A program made the translations under genes and the position numbers. 57,327 nt of DNA from Bacteroidales bacterium (GTDB lineage Bacteria > Bacteroidota > Bacteroidia > Bacteroidales > Lentimicrobiaceae). Below, one piece after another: positions 27,411 through 34,455 of this stretch. The notes beneath the pieces were generated by a model, which saw only the letters and a list, made by a program, of their open reading frames with translations, was not told the DNA's origin and made no database searches. Location of the stretch: positions 1-57,327 of the forward strand of contig JAGXGB010000077.1 in assembly GCA_024636955.1 (NCBI GenBank). The letters are read 5' to 3'. Positions within the stretch are counted from its first letter, which is position 1. Every line of letters starts with the position of its first letter.

Positions 27411-27588
27411 TGAGGTAATAATTATTTTGTTATATTTCAAGTTGCACACATTCACCAACAGTCAATTTTTATTATCAATTCATAGCAGTCAGTTAAATCC
27501 ATTAACTAATATGCCACATAACAATTACAGTAATTATATATAAAGTTAAGCAACTTAGAGATTTGCTGACTTTTCAAAGCATCTAGGC

Positions 27589-28407
27589 ATGAAAAATTTA
27601 GATAGTGTAAAGAGTGATCTTTATGTCATAATATATGAAGCCGACACACCGGCAGGCAGAATGTTTGATGTTGTATTGATCTGGTCTATCATATTAAGTG
27701 TTACAATAGTAGTGCTTGAAAGTATACACATTGAAAATCAGTCATTACGTATCTTTTTTGCATTTGGTGAGTGGTTCTTCACTATTCTTTTTACTATTGA
27801 GTACATCCTTAGATTATGGGTAGTAAAACGTAAAATGGTATATGCTGCAAGTTTCTTTGGAATCATTGACCTGTTAGCAATTCTTCCAACTTTTATAAGC
27901 CTTGTTTTTCCCGGATTGCAGTATTTAATAAACATACGCATACTTCGCCTTATTAGGATTTTTCGAGTATTTAAACTAACACGTTTTATATCAGAAGGTC
28001 AAGCTTTAAAAAGAGCACTCATCTCAAGCATGCATAAGGTGATTGTGTTTTTCATGATTCTTGCCTTCATTGTTGTTTTGATGGGATCCTTTATGTATGT
28101 GATTGAAGGACCTGAAAACGGGTTTAAGAACATTCCTACAAGCATCTACTGGGCAATTGTTACCATAACAACTGTTGGGTATGGGGATATATCTCCACAA
28201 ACAAGTCTGGGGCAGTTTCTTGCCAGTCTTGTAATGATTATAGGGTACTCTGTTATTGCCGTCCCTACAGGAATTTTCGCAGCAGAGTTTGCACGAAGGA
28301 AACCAAGAGATACCATTACAACGCAAGTATGCCCACACTGCCTGGCTGAAGGACATGATGCAGATGCAACGAATTGCAAGTATTGTGGAGCTGTATTAAA
28401 TCCCTAA
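27589..28407 (+). CDS. Voltage-gated-type potassium channel with a C-terminal zinc ribbon
   Basis: The 272-residue protein has six transmembrane segments. S4 is basic, in a RxxRLxRxxRxxK pattern around residues 122-135. The pore loop holds the K+-selectivity sequence TVGYGD at residues 195-200. After S6 there is a short tail with two CxxC pairs (Cys248/251 and Cys263/266), which looks like a zinc ribbon. It should be an inner-membrane tetrameric K+ channel. The tail may sense metal or redox state or serve assembly, which is inference. It is monocistronic by spacing. Confidence 0.88.
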   Translation: MKNLDSVKSDLYVIIYEADTPAGRMFDVVLIWSIILSVTIVVLESIHIENQSLRIFFAFGEWFFTILFTIEYILRLWVVKRKMVYAASFFGIIDLLAILPTFISLVFPGLQYLINIRILRLIRIFRVFKLTRFISEGQALKRALISSMHKVIVFFMILAFIVVLMGSFMYVIEGPENGFKNIPTSIYWAIVTITTVGYGDISPQTSLGQFLASLVMIIGYSVIAVPTGIFAAEFARRKPRDTITTQVCPHCLAEGHDADATNCKYCGAVLNP

Positions 28408-28496
28408 CACTTATACTCAATCAAAAATGGCTGTTGTGCCCACCATTTTCAAGTAATCAATCAGCGGAATTTGAATGTGTTAATCTCTTGATAACA

Positions 28497-28526
28497 GGTA
28501 AGGCGGACAATCAAGTCCGCCTTACC
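28497..28526. repeat. Perfect 12-bp inverted repeat in the channel-amidohydrolase spacer
   Basis: GGTAAGGCGGAC at 28497-28508 is the exact reverse complement of 28515-28526, with a six-base loop AATCAA. The stem is GC-rich against an AT-rich background and lacks a solid T-run. It resembles dispersed REP-like palindromes as much as a terminator. It starts 90 bp after the channel gene. Confidence 0.75.
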
Positions 28527-28563
28527 TATTTTAGTCAAATGCTATTGCAAATACTTGTATTCC

Positions 28564-28911
28564 TTATGGCATTAATATATTTCCAACAGTACCTTTTTTC
28601 GAATCTTCGTTCACTTTGAAATCGGTAAACAAGTTGGCACCGCTAGTTCCTATTAACGTTACAGTGAAATCTACCGGCACACAAGCAATGATATCCATAT
28701 GACTGGTCCAAACTGAGGAATTACCATTACCATTACCATTTTGAGTAAATCCTGTTAAACCTGTTACTGATACTGCCTGTGGAAAAGTAAATTTCACTTC
28801 AGCATTTAGCATATTTACTTCAGGTGTGTAAGTGAATGTATATGAGTTATCTCCATTATATTCATAATCGAAACTCTCAACGCAAGGGTCCTCACCTAAT
28901 AATGCATGTAG
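28564..28911 (-). pseudogene. Remnant of a secreted or surface protein
   Basis: An open minus-strand frame of 115 codons ends in TAG at 28564-28566 and begins directly after two consecutive in-frame TAA codons (28912-28917), with no start codon before an internal ATG at 28810-28812. The translation looks like a beta-rich extracellular module (SFDYEYNGDNSYTFTYTPEV, EVKFTFPQAVSVTG, FTVTLIGTSGANLF) with a G/N repeat. The residue pattern is protein-like, not random AT-rich translation. It is probably the C-terminal remnant of a decayed surface-protein gene. A small intact gene from the internal ATG (82 residues, no signal peptide) is the alternative. Around it, in the 652-bp spacer 28408-29059, I see only the inverted repeat at 28497-28526. 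Confidence 0.4.
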
Positions 28912-29059
28912 TTATTAAGTGTTAATTATCAGTGACATACACTTTTCATGGTGTCATACACATCGTGTCCTGCTGCATTACAAAAATCAATATTTACAAT
29001 ATCCTTGTCCCCTATAGTTAGTCCTGCAAAATTTTATAATTTAGCAGAAAAATAACAGT

Positions 29060-30694
29060 ATGCGCTTGCGTCTGATTTATGTAATACTGGTAACTATGGT
29101 TGCTACAGCTTGTAATAATGAAAGGTCAACTATTGATCTGATAATCAGGAATGCAGTTATTTATACTGCCGATAGTACCTTTAGTCTCAGTACAACTATG
29201 GCTGTAGATGAAGGCAAAATATTGGCCGTTGGCGATGAATTCACAATCACTGAGAAGTACAACGCCGATTCAGTGTACGATGCACAGGGCAAAGCTATAT
29301 ATCCTGGTTTCATTGATCCACACAGTCATTTCTATGGATTTGTCCTCAATCATCAATATGCTGACCTACGTCCGGCCAAATCCTTTGCTCAATTACTTGA
29401 TATAGTTAAAAAACACCAGGAAGCTTCACCAAGCGAATGGATAGTTGGCAGAGGGTGGGATCAGAATAATTGGCCCGGACAAGAGTTCCCTGACAACAAG
29501 CTTTTAAATGATCAGTTTCCTGATAACCCGGTAGTATTGATCCGCATCGACGGCCATGCTGTGCTTGTGAATCAGGCAGCTATTGATCGTTCAGGCTTGA
29601 ATGCCGATAGCTTGCGTAATAATGCCGAGGCGGAACTTCGAAAAGGAAAATTTACAGGAATTTTTAAAGAATCTCTTGCCGACACATTTCGCAATCTTGT
29701 GCCAAATCCTTCAGGAACAGTTTTAGCCAATATGATGATCAAATCAGCTGTTGAATGCCATCAAGTGGGATTGACCATGGTAACCGAAGCAGGGGCTGAC
29801 CCATGGCTGATAGAGTTCTATGACAGTCTGCATTCAGAAGATGATTTTAGATTGGCTATCTATCCGATGTTAAATCCAACAGACGAAAACATTGATCGGT
29901 ATATAAAGAAAGGTGCACAAAGGCGTAATAAGATGAATATTTGCTCCATTAAACTGTATGCTGATGGTGCACTTGGTTCAAGGGGAGCAGCCATGTTGAA
30001 GCCCTATAGTGATGATCCGGGTAACTATGGCATCATGACTATCACTCCCGAAGAACTCGGTAAATGGTGCATCATTGCTTATGATAATGGCTACCAGATT
30101 AATACTCATGCTATAGGCGATTCGGCTAACCGCATGGTGCTTGATGTATACAGTAATTACTTGCTGCCTGACAATGATCTTCGCTGGAGAATTGAGCATG
30201 TACAAGTAGTACATCCTGAAGATTTCAAGAAGTTCGGCGCATTAAATATTATTCCATCTATTCAGTCAACACACGCTACTTCTGATATGAATTGGGCAAA
30301 GCAAAGGCTTGGCAGGCGCATACGTTATGCCTATGCATATCGTACATTGTTAAAAGAGAATGGCTGGCTACCTAACGGAACCGATTTTCCAATTGAAAGT
30401 ATTAACCCATTATTTTCTTTTTATGCTGCTGTAGATCGTAAAGATCTCAATGGCCTTCCAAAAAATGGATTCCAAAGTGAAAATGCACTTACACGGCAGG
30501 AAGCTCTTCGCAGCATAACCATTTGGGCTGCAAGGGCGTGTTTTGAAGATGACAGACGCGGAAGTTTGGAAGCTGGCAAAAATGCCGACTTTGTAATCCT
30601 CGATCGAGATATAATGCAGGTAAATGCTTCTGAAATACCTGACACTAAGGTAATTCGCACGTATATTGATGGCAATGTCGTTTATTCAAGGTAA
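29060..30694 (+). CDS. Amidohydrolase-family lipoprotein (YtcJ-like)
   Basis: The 544-residue protein has a lipoprotein signal (ATAC lipobox, Cys18). The body is an amidohydrolase-3 type TIM barrel. The metal-binding HSH is in YPGFIDPHSHF, GRGWDQNNWP and IRIDGHAVLVN follow, and the later metal-site region includes NTHAIGDSANRMV and RIEHVQVVHPEDF. The C-terminus has the GSLEAGKNADFVILD signature of the composite domain. It is exported and would hydrolyse an amide or related bond. The substrate is not known for most members of this family. It stands alone between a decayed region and a terminator. Confidence 0.88.
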   Translation: MRLRLIYVILVTMVATACNNERSTIDLIIRNAVIYTADSTFSLSTTMAVDEGKILAVGDEFTITEKYNADSVYDAQGKAIYPGFIDPHSHFYGFVLNHQYADLRPAKSFAQLLDIVKKHQEASPSEWIVGRGWDQNNWPGQEFPDNKLLNDQFPDNPVVLIRIDGHAVLVNQAAIDRSGLNADSLRNNAEAELRKGKFTGIFKESLADTFRNLVPNPSGTVLANMMIKSAVECHQVGLTMVTEAGADPWLIEFYDSLHSEDDFRLAIYPMLNPTDENIDRYIKKGAQRRNKMNICSIKLYADGALGSRGAAMLKPYSDDPGNYGIMTITPEELGKWCIIAYDNGYQINTHAIGDSANRMVLDVYSNYLLPDNDLRWRIEHVQVVHPEDFKKFGALNIIPSIQSTHATSDMNWAKQRLGRRIRYAYAYRTLLKENGWLPNGTDFPIESINPLFSFYAAVDRKDLNGLPKNGFQSENALTRQEALRSITIWAARACFEDDRRGSLEAGKNADFVILDRDIMQVNASEIPDTKVIRTYIDGNVVYSR

Positions 30695-30705
30695 TCTCTA
30701 TCATC

Positions 30706-30744
30706 AAAAATGATGATGATACTACAGCAGAATCATCATTTTTT
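30706..30744 (+). terminator. Rho-independent terminator after the amidohydrolase gene
   Basis: The A-rich left arm AAAAATGATGAT (from 30706) pairs with ATCATCATTTTT (30732-30743) and the T-run lies inside the right arm. It starts 12 bp after the stop. Confidence 0.75.
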
Positions 30745-30803
30745 GCTATTTCCTCTTTGTTTGCATAAAGTGACCTTTGCATATAAATTTCATACGCAAA
30801 GTC

Positions 30804-32024
30804 ATGAAGGTAAACGTACTCCCCTCTCTCCTTATTATCCTGCTTCTAATTTCAAAGGATTATCAATCGTATGCCGGGTCTGTTGACACTTCAGGTATTC
30901 ATGACCTACGAACCCAGCACGATCAAAAGCCGCCTTTCTACTCCTTCAAAGCCTCCTATATAAGCGACTTAGCCTATAATTTCTCAGGTGGTATTAAAAC
31001 AGGGGGCACCTATCTGGGAATGGCGAATATGCGCGCTCTTATTGATACTGAAATTGCAGGCATATGGAAAGGTGGTCAGTTATTCGTTAATGCTGCAAAT
31101 ATCCATACCAGACAGTCATTTACTGAATTTGTTGGTGATATACAGGTAGCATCTAATATTGATGCAGGAAATCATACCTATTTTCAGGAACTTTGGTACA
31201 AGCATGTAATTCATGATTTTGAAATTACTGCGGGTCTGCAGGATATGAATGCAGAGTTTGCCAGTTCAGGATATGGAAGTTTATACCTTAACAGTTCCTT
31301 TGGCATACTTCCCATCATTTCTGGCAATATTTGTGCTCCAATTTTCCCACTCACCTCCTTCGGTTTAACCATAAAGTGGAATGTATCTGATAATGTATCC
31401 TGGCTCACAGCTTTATATGACGGATGCCCTACACCTTTTGAAAATAGTCCTTTTAACCTAAACTGGCGTTTTAGCAGCCAGGACGGCATCATTTCTGTTT
31501 CTGAGGTTCAGTACAGCACGAGTTTAAATAACCAACCGGGCATTTATAAAGCTGGATTAGTATCATCAAACAATACCCTGTTTAACCGGCCTCAGTTTAA
31601 TGATTCTTTATCAAGGAATATCTTTGGTATATACTTACTGGCTGATCAGCAACTTTGGCTGAATGGTAACAGAAGCTTTGGGGTCTTCACACAATTAGGT
31701 TACAGCCCCACCGATGTTACTGACCATGGTGTGTATTTTGGTGGCGGATTTAATCTCACCGGTGCATTTACCAGGAAAGGCACTGACAATTTAGGTATTT
31801 CTATTGGGTGCGTAAACCCAAGGATCAACAGTTCAATCAATGCAGAGCAAACCCCCACCCTACGCGATAATTGTGAAACTGTGGTTGAGCTTACTTACAA
31901 TTATTCCGTCTCAAAGCACTTATTTATTCAGCCCGACATTCAATACATCATTAAACCTTCAGGAACGGGTAAGGCACTCAATAACGCATTTGCCGGTATC
32001 TTACGATTTGGCATTACATTCTAA
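30804..32024 (+). CDS. Carbohydrate-selective porin, OprB-like
   Basis: The product of about 406 residues has a signal peptide and then an OprB-type beta-barrel. Blocks are KASYISDLAYNFSGGIKTGGTYLG, an alternating beta pattern throughout, GLQDMNAEFASSGYGSLYLNSSFGI, and a terminal strand ending in Phe (LRFGITF). Such porins let sugars cross the outer membrane. A TTG at 30777 would add nine residues, but that codon lies within a TTTGC promoter-like motif, and ATG 30804 begins a normal signal peptide. The gene is isolated by terminators and spacing. Confidence 0.82.
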   Translation: MKVNVLPSLLIILLLISKDYQSYAGSVDTSGIHDLRTQHDQKPPFYSFKASYISDLAYNFSGGIKTGGTYLGMANMRALIDTEIAGIWKGGQLFVNAANIHTRQSFTEFVGDIQVASNIDAGNHTYFQELWYKHVIHDFEITAGLQDMNAEFASSGYGSLYLNSSFGILPIISGNICAPIFPLTSFGLTIKWNVSDNVSWLTALYDGCPTPFENSPFNLNWRFSSQDGIISVSEVQYSTSLNNQPGIYKAGLVSSNNTLFNRPQFNDSLSRNIFGIYLLADQQLWLNGNRSFGVFTQLGYSPTDVTDHGVYFGGGFNLTGAFTRKGTDNLGISIGCVNPRINSSINAEQTPTLRDNCETVVELTYNYSVSKHLFIQPDIQYIIKPSGTGKALNNAFAGILRFGITF

Positions 32025-32161
32025 GTTTGAATTTATGACCTATCAGCTAGGTTTGTTGCTTTAAGGAGTAATAGCTCCCCTTCTCATTGAGGAGAAGGGG
32101 CTGGGGGATGAGGTGCATGTAACCTGAACAATATCAGCTGTTTTTCGTTATTAGTAATCCT

Positions 32162-32692
32162 ATGGAAAACCCTATAAGATACATACTGATAACCACTTTC
32201 ATCATTGGAATCCTCTTCACATCTGCTGATGCACAGGATAACAATCAAAAGAAAGTCACCACACAGGAAATACGGGTTGTTGACTTTGCAGGATTGCAGC
32301 CATTGCTTGAAAAGCGTAATGATACTACTTACATTGTGAACTTCTGGGCAACATGGTGCGCGCCGTGCATTAAGGAACTCCCATATTTCAAGCAAATACA
32401 CGAGAAATATGCTGATAAGAAAGTTAAAGTTTTCCTTGTAAGCCTCGATTTCGAGAGACAAATTGAAACAAGGCTCAAACCATTTATTGAAAAGAACAAG
32501 TTAACGCCTGAGGTAATTGTTTTAAACGACCCGAAATCTAACATCTGGATTGATAAAATTGATCCCTCATGGTCAGGAGCAATACCAGCTACTCTTTTCT
32601 TTAATAGCAATAACCGCTTGTTTTTTGAAAAGGAATTCACTTACAATGAGATTGAAGCCATAATTATGCAGCTCAATCCACAATACAACTAA
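32162..32692 (+). CDS. TlpA-like exported thiol-disulfide protein
   Basis: The 176-residue protein has a signal peptide or anchor (cleavage possible after ADA near residue 24) and a thioredoxin-fold domain with WCAPC (Cys66, Cys69) in VNFWATWCAPCIKELPYF. The cis-Pro segment is GAIPATLFF. It fits periplasmic TlpA/ResA-type reductants. The next gene encodes a second exported thioredoxin-fold protein, separated by a 121-bp spacer almost filled by a tandem repeat. Whether they are co-transcribed is unclear. Confidence 0.86.
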   Translation: MENPIRYILITTFIIGILFTSADAQDNNQKKVTTQEIRVVDFAGLQPLLEKRNDTTYIVNFWATWCAPCIKELPYFKQIHEKYADKKVKVFLVSLDFERQIETRLKPFIEKNKLTPEVIVLNDPKSNIWIDKIDPSWSGAIPATLFFNSNNRLFFEKEFTYNEIEAIIMQLNPQYN

Positions 32693-32698
32693 TTAAAA

Positions 32699-32806
32699 AG
32701 CCTTACAACCATTTAATAGCCTTACAAATATTTAAAAGCCTTACAACCATTTAATAGCCTTTCAACCATTTAATAGTCCTATAAACATTAAATAACCTTT
32801 ATAAAC
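32699..32806. repeat. 19-bp tandem array, 5.7 copies
   Basis: Units start at 32699, 32718, 32737, 32756 and 32775, with a partial sixth at 32794-32806. The consensus is AGCCTTACAACCATTTAAT. The first and third units are identical and divergence increases towards the 3' end. The array begins seven bases after the stop codon of the TlpA-like gene and ends seven bases before the start of the next gene. Confidence 0.92.
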
Positions 32807-32813
32807 TAACAAA

Positions 32814-33428
32814 ATGAAACAAATGAAAAATATAGTAATCCTAACAATCGCAATTTTTGCTTTCTCATTCACTGTATCAGCTCAAGGCTATGCAGTAGGC
32901 GATATGGCATCGGACTTTAAGCTTAAGAATGTTGATGGGAAAATGGTATCCTTGTCTGACTATAAAGATGCCAAAGGATACATAGTGATTTTTACCTGCA
33001 ACCATTGCCCCTACTCAGTAGCTTATGAAGATCGTATTAACGACATAAATAAGAAATATGCTCCTTTAGGATATCCTGTTTTAGCTATCAACCCAAATGA
33101 TCCCGCGGTTTCACCGGGCGATAGTTTCGATGCAATGGTAGTAAGGGCAAAAGAGAAGGACTTTACCTTCCCATACTTGTTTGACGATAAGCAATCAGTA
33201 TTTCCTAAGTATGGTGCTACCCGTACCCCACATGTGTATCTGCTTGATAAAACTGATGCAGGTAATAAAGTGGCCTATATTGGTGCTATTGACAACAACC
33301 ATCAGGATGCTGCTGCTGCTGATCAAAAGTTCCTGGAGGACGCTATTGAAGCACTGCGTAATAACAAACAGCCTGAACCTAACTTTACGAAGGCAATTGG
33401 CTGCACAATAAAGGTCGCTAAGAAATAA
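32814..33428 (+). CDS. Exported redoxin / thioredoxin-family protein
   Basis: The 204-residue protein has a signal peptide (cleavage after SAQ, about residue 24) and an AhpC-TSA/redoxin fold. The CNHCPYS motif (Cys62, Cys65) follows IVIFT, and the cis-Pro region is ATRTPHVYLLD. This group is usually annotated simply as a thioredoxin family protein. The CxxC pair favours a disulfide exchanger over a classical peroxiredoxin. A late Cys (CTIKV) near the C-terminus may be structural. It could begin at either ATG 32814 or 32823, and the signal peptide works with both. Confidence 0.85.
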   Translation: MKQMKNIVILTIAIFAFSFTVSAQGYAVGDMASDFKLKNVDGKMVSLSDYKDAKGYIVIFTCNHCPYSVAYEDRINDINKKYAPLGYPVLAINPNDPAVSPGDSFDAMVVRAKEKDFTFPYLFDDKQSVFPKYGATRTPHVYLLDKTDAGNKVAYIGAIDNNHQDAAAADQKFLEDAIEALRNNKQPEPNFTKAIGCTIKVAKK

Positions 33429-33495
33429 GCATTGTTTTTAACGAACAAGTTAGCTGTTAATCCACCAAGGTTTATTCGTGTTAACTTATAAAAGT

Positions 33496-33831
33496 TTATC
33501 GTTTAAAATGAGGCATTTCATCCGGCAGTACAATAGATATTTCTATTAAACCTGCCGGTTTTTCATTCTCGTACCATGGACTTTGATAAATGAGTTTTCG
33601 TTTTCCATCCTTTTCAATAGTATAGGTGTTTGTAGTATCGTTGGCCAATAATCCTGCTATTATTTCCCTTGAATGAGGGTTGTGGCAATTATCAATGTCC
33701 TTGCCTATAAGCTCATAGCCACCATATTTGGCAAACACTTCAGCTGATTTATCATTCATCTGTATGATCTTGCCTTCTTTATCAGTAACTGTTATAGCAA
33801 TTGGCAGCGATTTAAGCCAGGGTGCGTTCAT
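33496..33831 (-). CDS. Stand-alone PAS-domain protein
   Basis: The 111-residue protein is essentially one PAS domain: LPIAITVTDKEGKIIQMNDKSAEVFAKYGG, ELIGKDIDNCHNPHSREIIAGLL, then beta strands with YTIEKDGKRKLIYQSPWY and LIEISIVLP. The CHNPHS segment in the F-helix region resembles the CHP-type PAS domains found with DUF438 proteins and is a possible ligand or haem site. No output domain is present. It lies alone on the minus strand, 129 bp from the divergent tRNA-Arg gene, so its signalling partner is unknown. Confidence 0.8.
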   Translation of the reverse strand: MNAPWLKSLPIAITVTDKEGKIIQMNDKSAEVFAKYGGYELIGKDIDNCHNPHSREIIAGLLANDTTNTYTIEKDGKRKLIYQSPWYENEKPAGLIEISIVLPDEMPHFKR

Positions 33832-33915
33832 ATTTTAAGTGTATTTTATGGTTTGAATTCAGAAATGAGCTTTTCAATATAAGTTGATAAAAATCACGGC
33901 AAATGAACGATAAAT

Positions 33916-33949
33916 TTTGGTTGTATTAACCGAAAAATACTTATATTTG
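33916..33949 (+). promoter_or_regulatory. Probable tRNA-Arg promoter
   Basis: TATATTTG at 33942-33949 is an exact TAnnTTTG match, 11 bases before the tRNA 5' end. Upstream candidates are TTTG at 33916-33919 (N22) or GTTG at 33920-33923 (N18). Spacing is off the ideal 19 for both. Confidence 0.55.
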
Positions 33950-33960
33950 CAGCCTCAAAT

Positions 33961-34034
33961 GGCTCCGTGGCTCAACTGAATAGAGCATCTGACTACGGAT
34001 CAGAAGGTTACAGGTTTGAATCCTGTCGGAGTCA
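33961..34034 (+). tRNA. tRNA-Arg (anticodon ACG)
   Basis: The 74-nt cloverleaf has acceptor stem GGCTCCG paired with CGGAGTC (one G-T pair) and discriminator A at 34034. The D arm is GCTCAACTGAATAGAGC. The anticodon stem TCTGA/TCAGA encloses the loop CTACGGA with anticodon ACG, and the T arm is ACAGG-TTTGAAT-CCTGT. CCA is not encoded. The ACG anticodon would be edited to ICG by TadA to read CGU, CGC and CGA codons. Confidence 0.95.
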
Positions 34035-34050
34035 CTAAATATCAAGAAAA

Positions 34051-34086
34051 ACCGCCAATATAGAACTTTATATTGGCGGTTATTCT
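34051..34086 (+). terminator. Rho-independent terminator after tRNA-Arg
   Basis: ACCGCCAATATA at 34051-34062 pairs perfectly with 34069-34080 (12-bp stem, six-base loop), followed by a T-rich tail. The rest of the 34035-34455 spacer, apart from the 11-bp array at 34310-34386, shows no gene or clear signal. Confidence 0.9.
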
Positions 34087-34309
34087 TTTATGCTGCTCAC
34101 AAAGAATATGTTATAAACTCAGCCCATTTGAGCCCATTATACTACAGGTAAGCTCCAGTTGTTACTTCACCGATCTATACCATAAATGCGGGTATACTAG
34201 CTCAACTTTTAACTGCAGTGCATTAATTTCATAAATACTTCCTGCTGTAACTACATAGAAATGAGGTAAAAGATAGCAACCATATTTGAATTCCATTTCA
34301 TTCACCCTT

Positions 34310-34386
34310 GTATCAACCTAGTAGCAACCTTGTATCAACCTAGTATACACATTGTATATTGTACATTGTTACAACTAGGTTGATAC
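34310..34386. repeat. 11-bp repeat array: five direct plus two inverted units
   Basis: Seven consecutive 11-bp units fill 77 bp. Five direct units start with GTA at 34310, 34321, 34332, 34343 and 34354 (GTATCAACCTA at the first and third positions). Two further units at 34365 and 34376 are inverted, the last being the exact reverse complement of GTATCAACCTA. A perfect 14-bp stem forms between 34331-34344 and 34374-34387. The unit length and five-plus-two plan are the same as in the array at 8663-8747, in mirror order. The array lies 70 bp beyond the 3' end of the P-type ATPase gene. Confidence 0.85.
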
Positions 34387-34455
34387 ATGGTTATAGCATG
34401 GATGAACTCAATGAATCATCAAGTCATCCTTAATATGAATTGGAAGGCTAAGTGT

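Noticed and set aside
32084..32461. 125-codon minus-strand open frame overlapping the TlpA-like gene
   Set aside because: Antisense to a clear signal peptide plus WCAPC thioredoxin domain. The translation has no family features.
32699..32806. CRISPR array or iteron-type replication origin
   Set aside because: There are no spacers between the 19-bp units and no replication initiator gene nearby. The setting is between two exported redox proteins.
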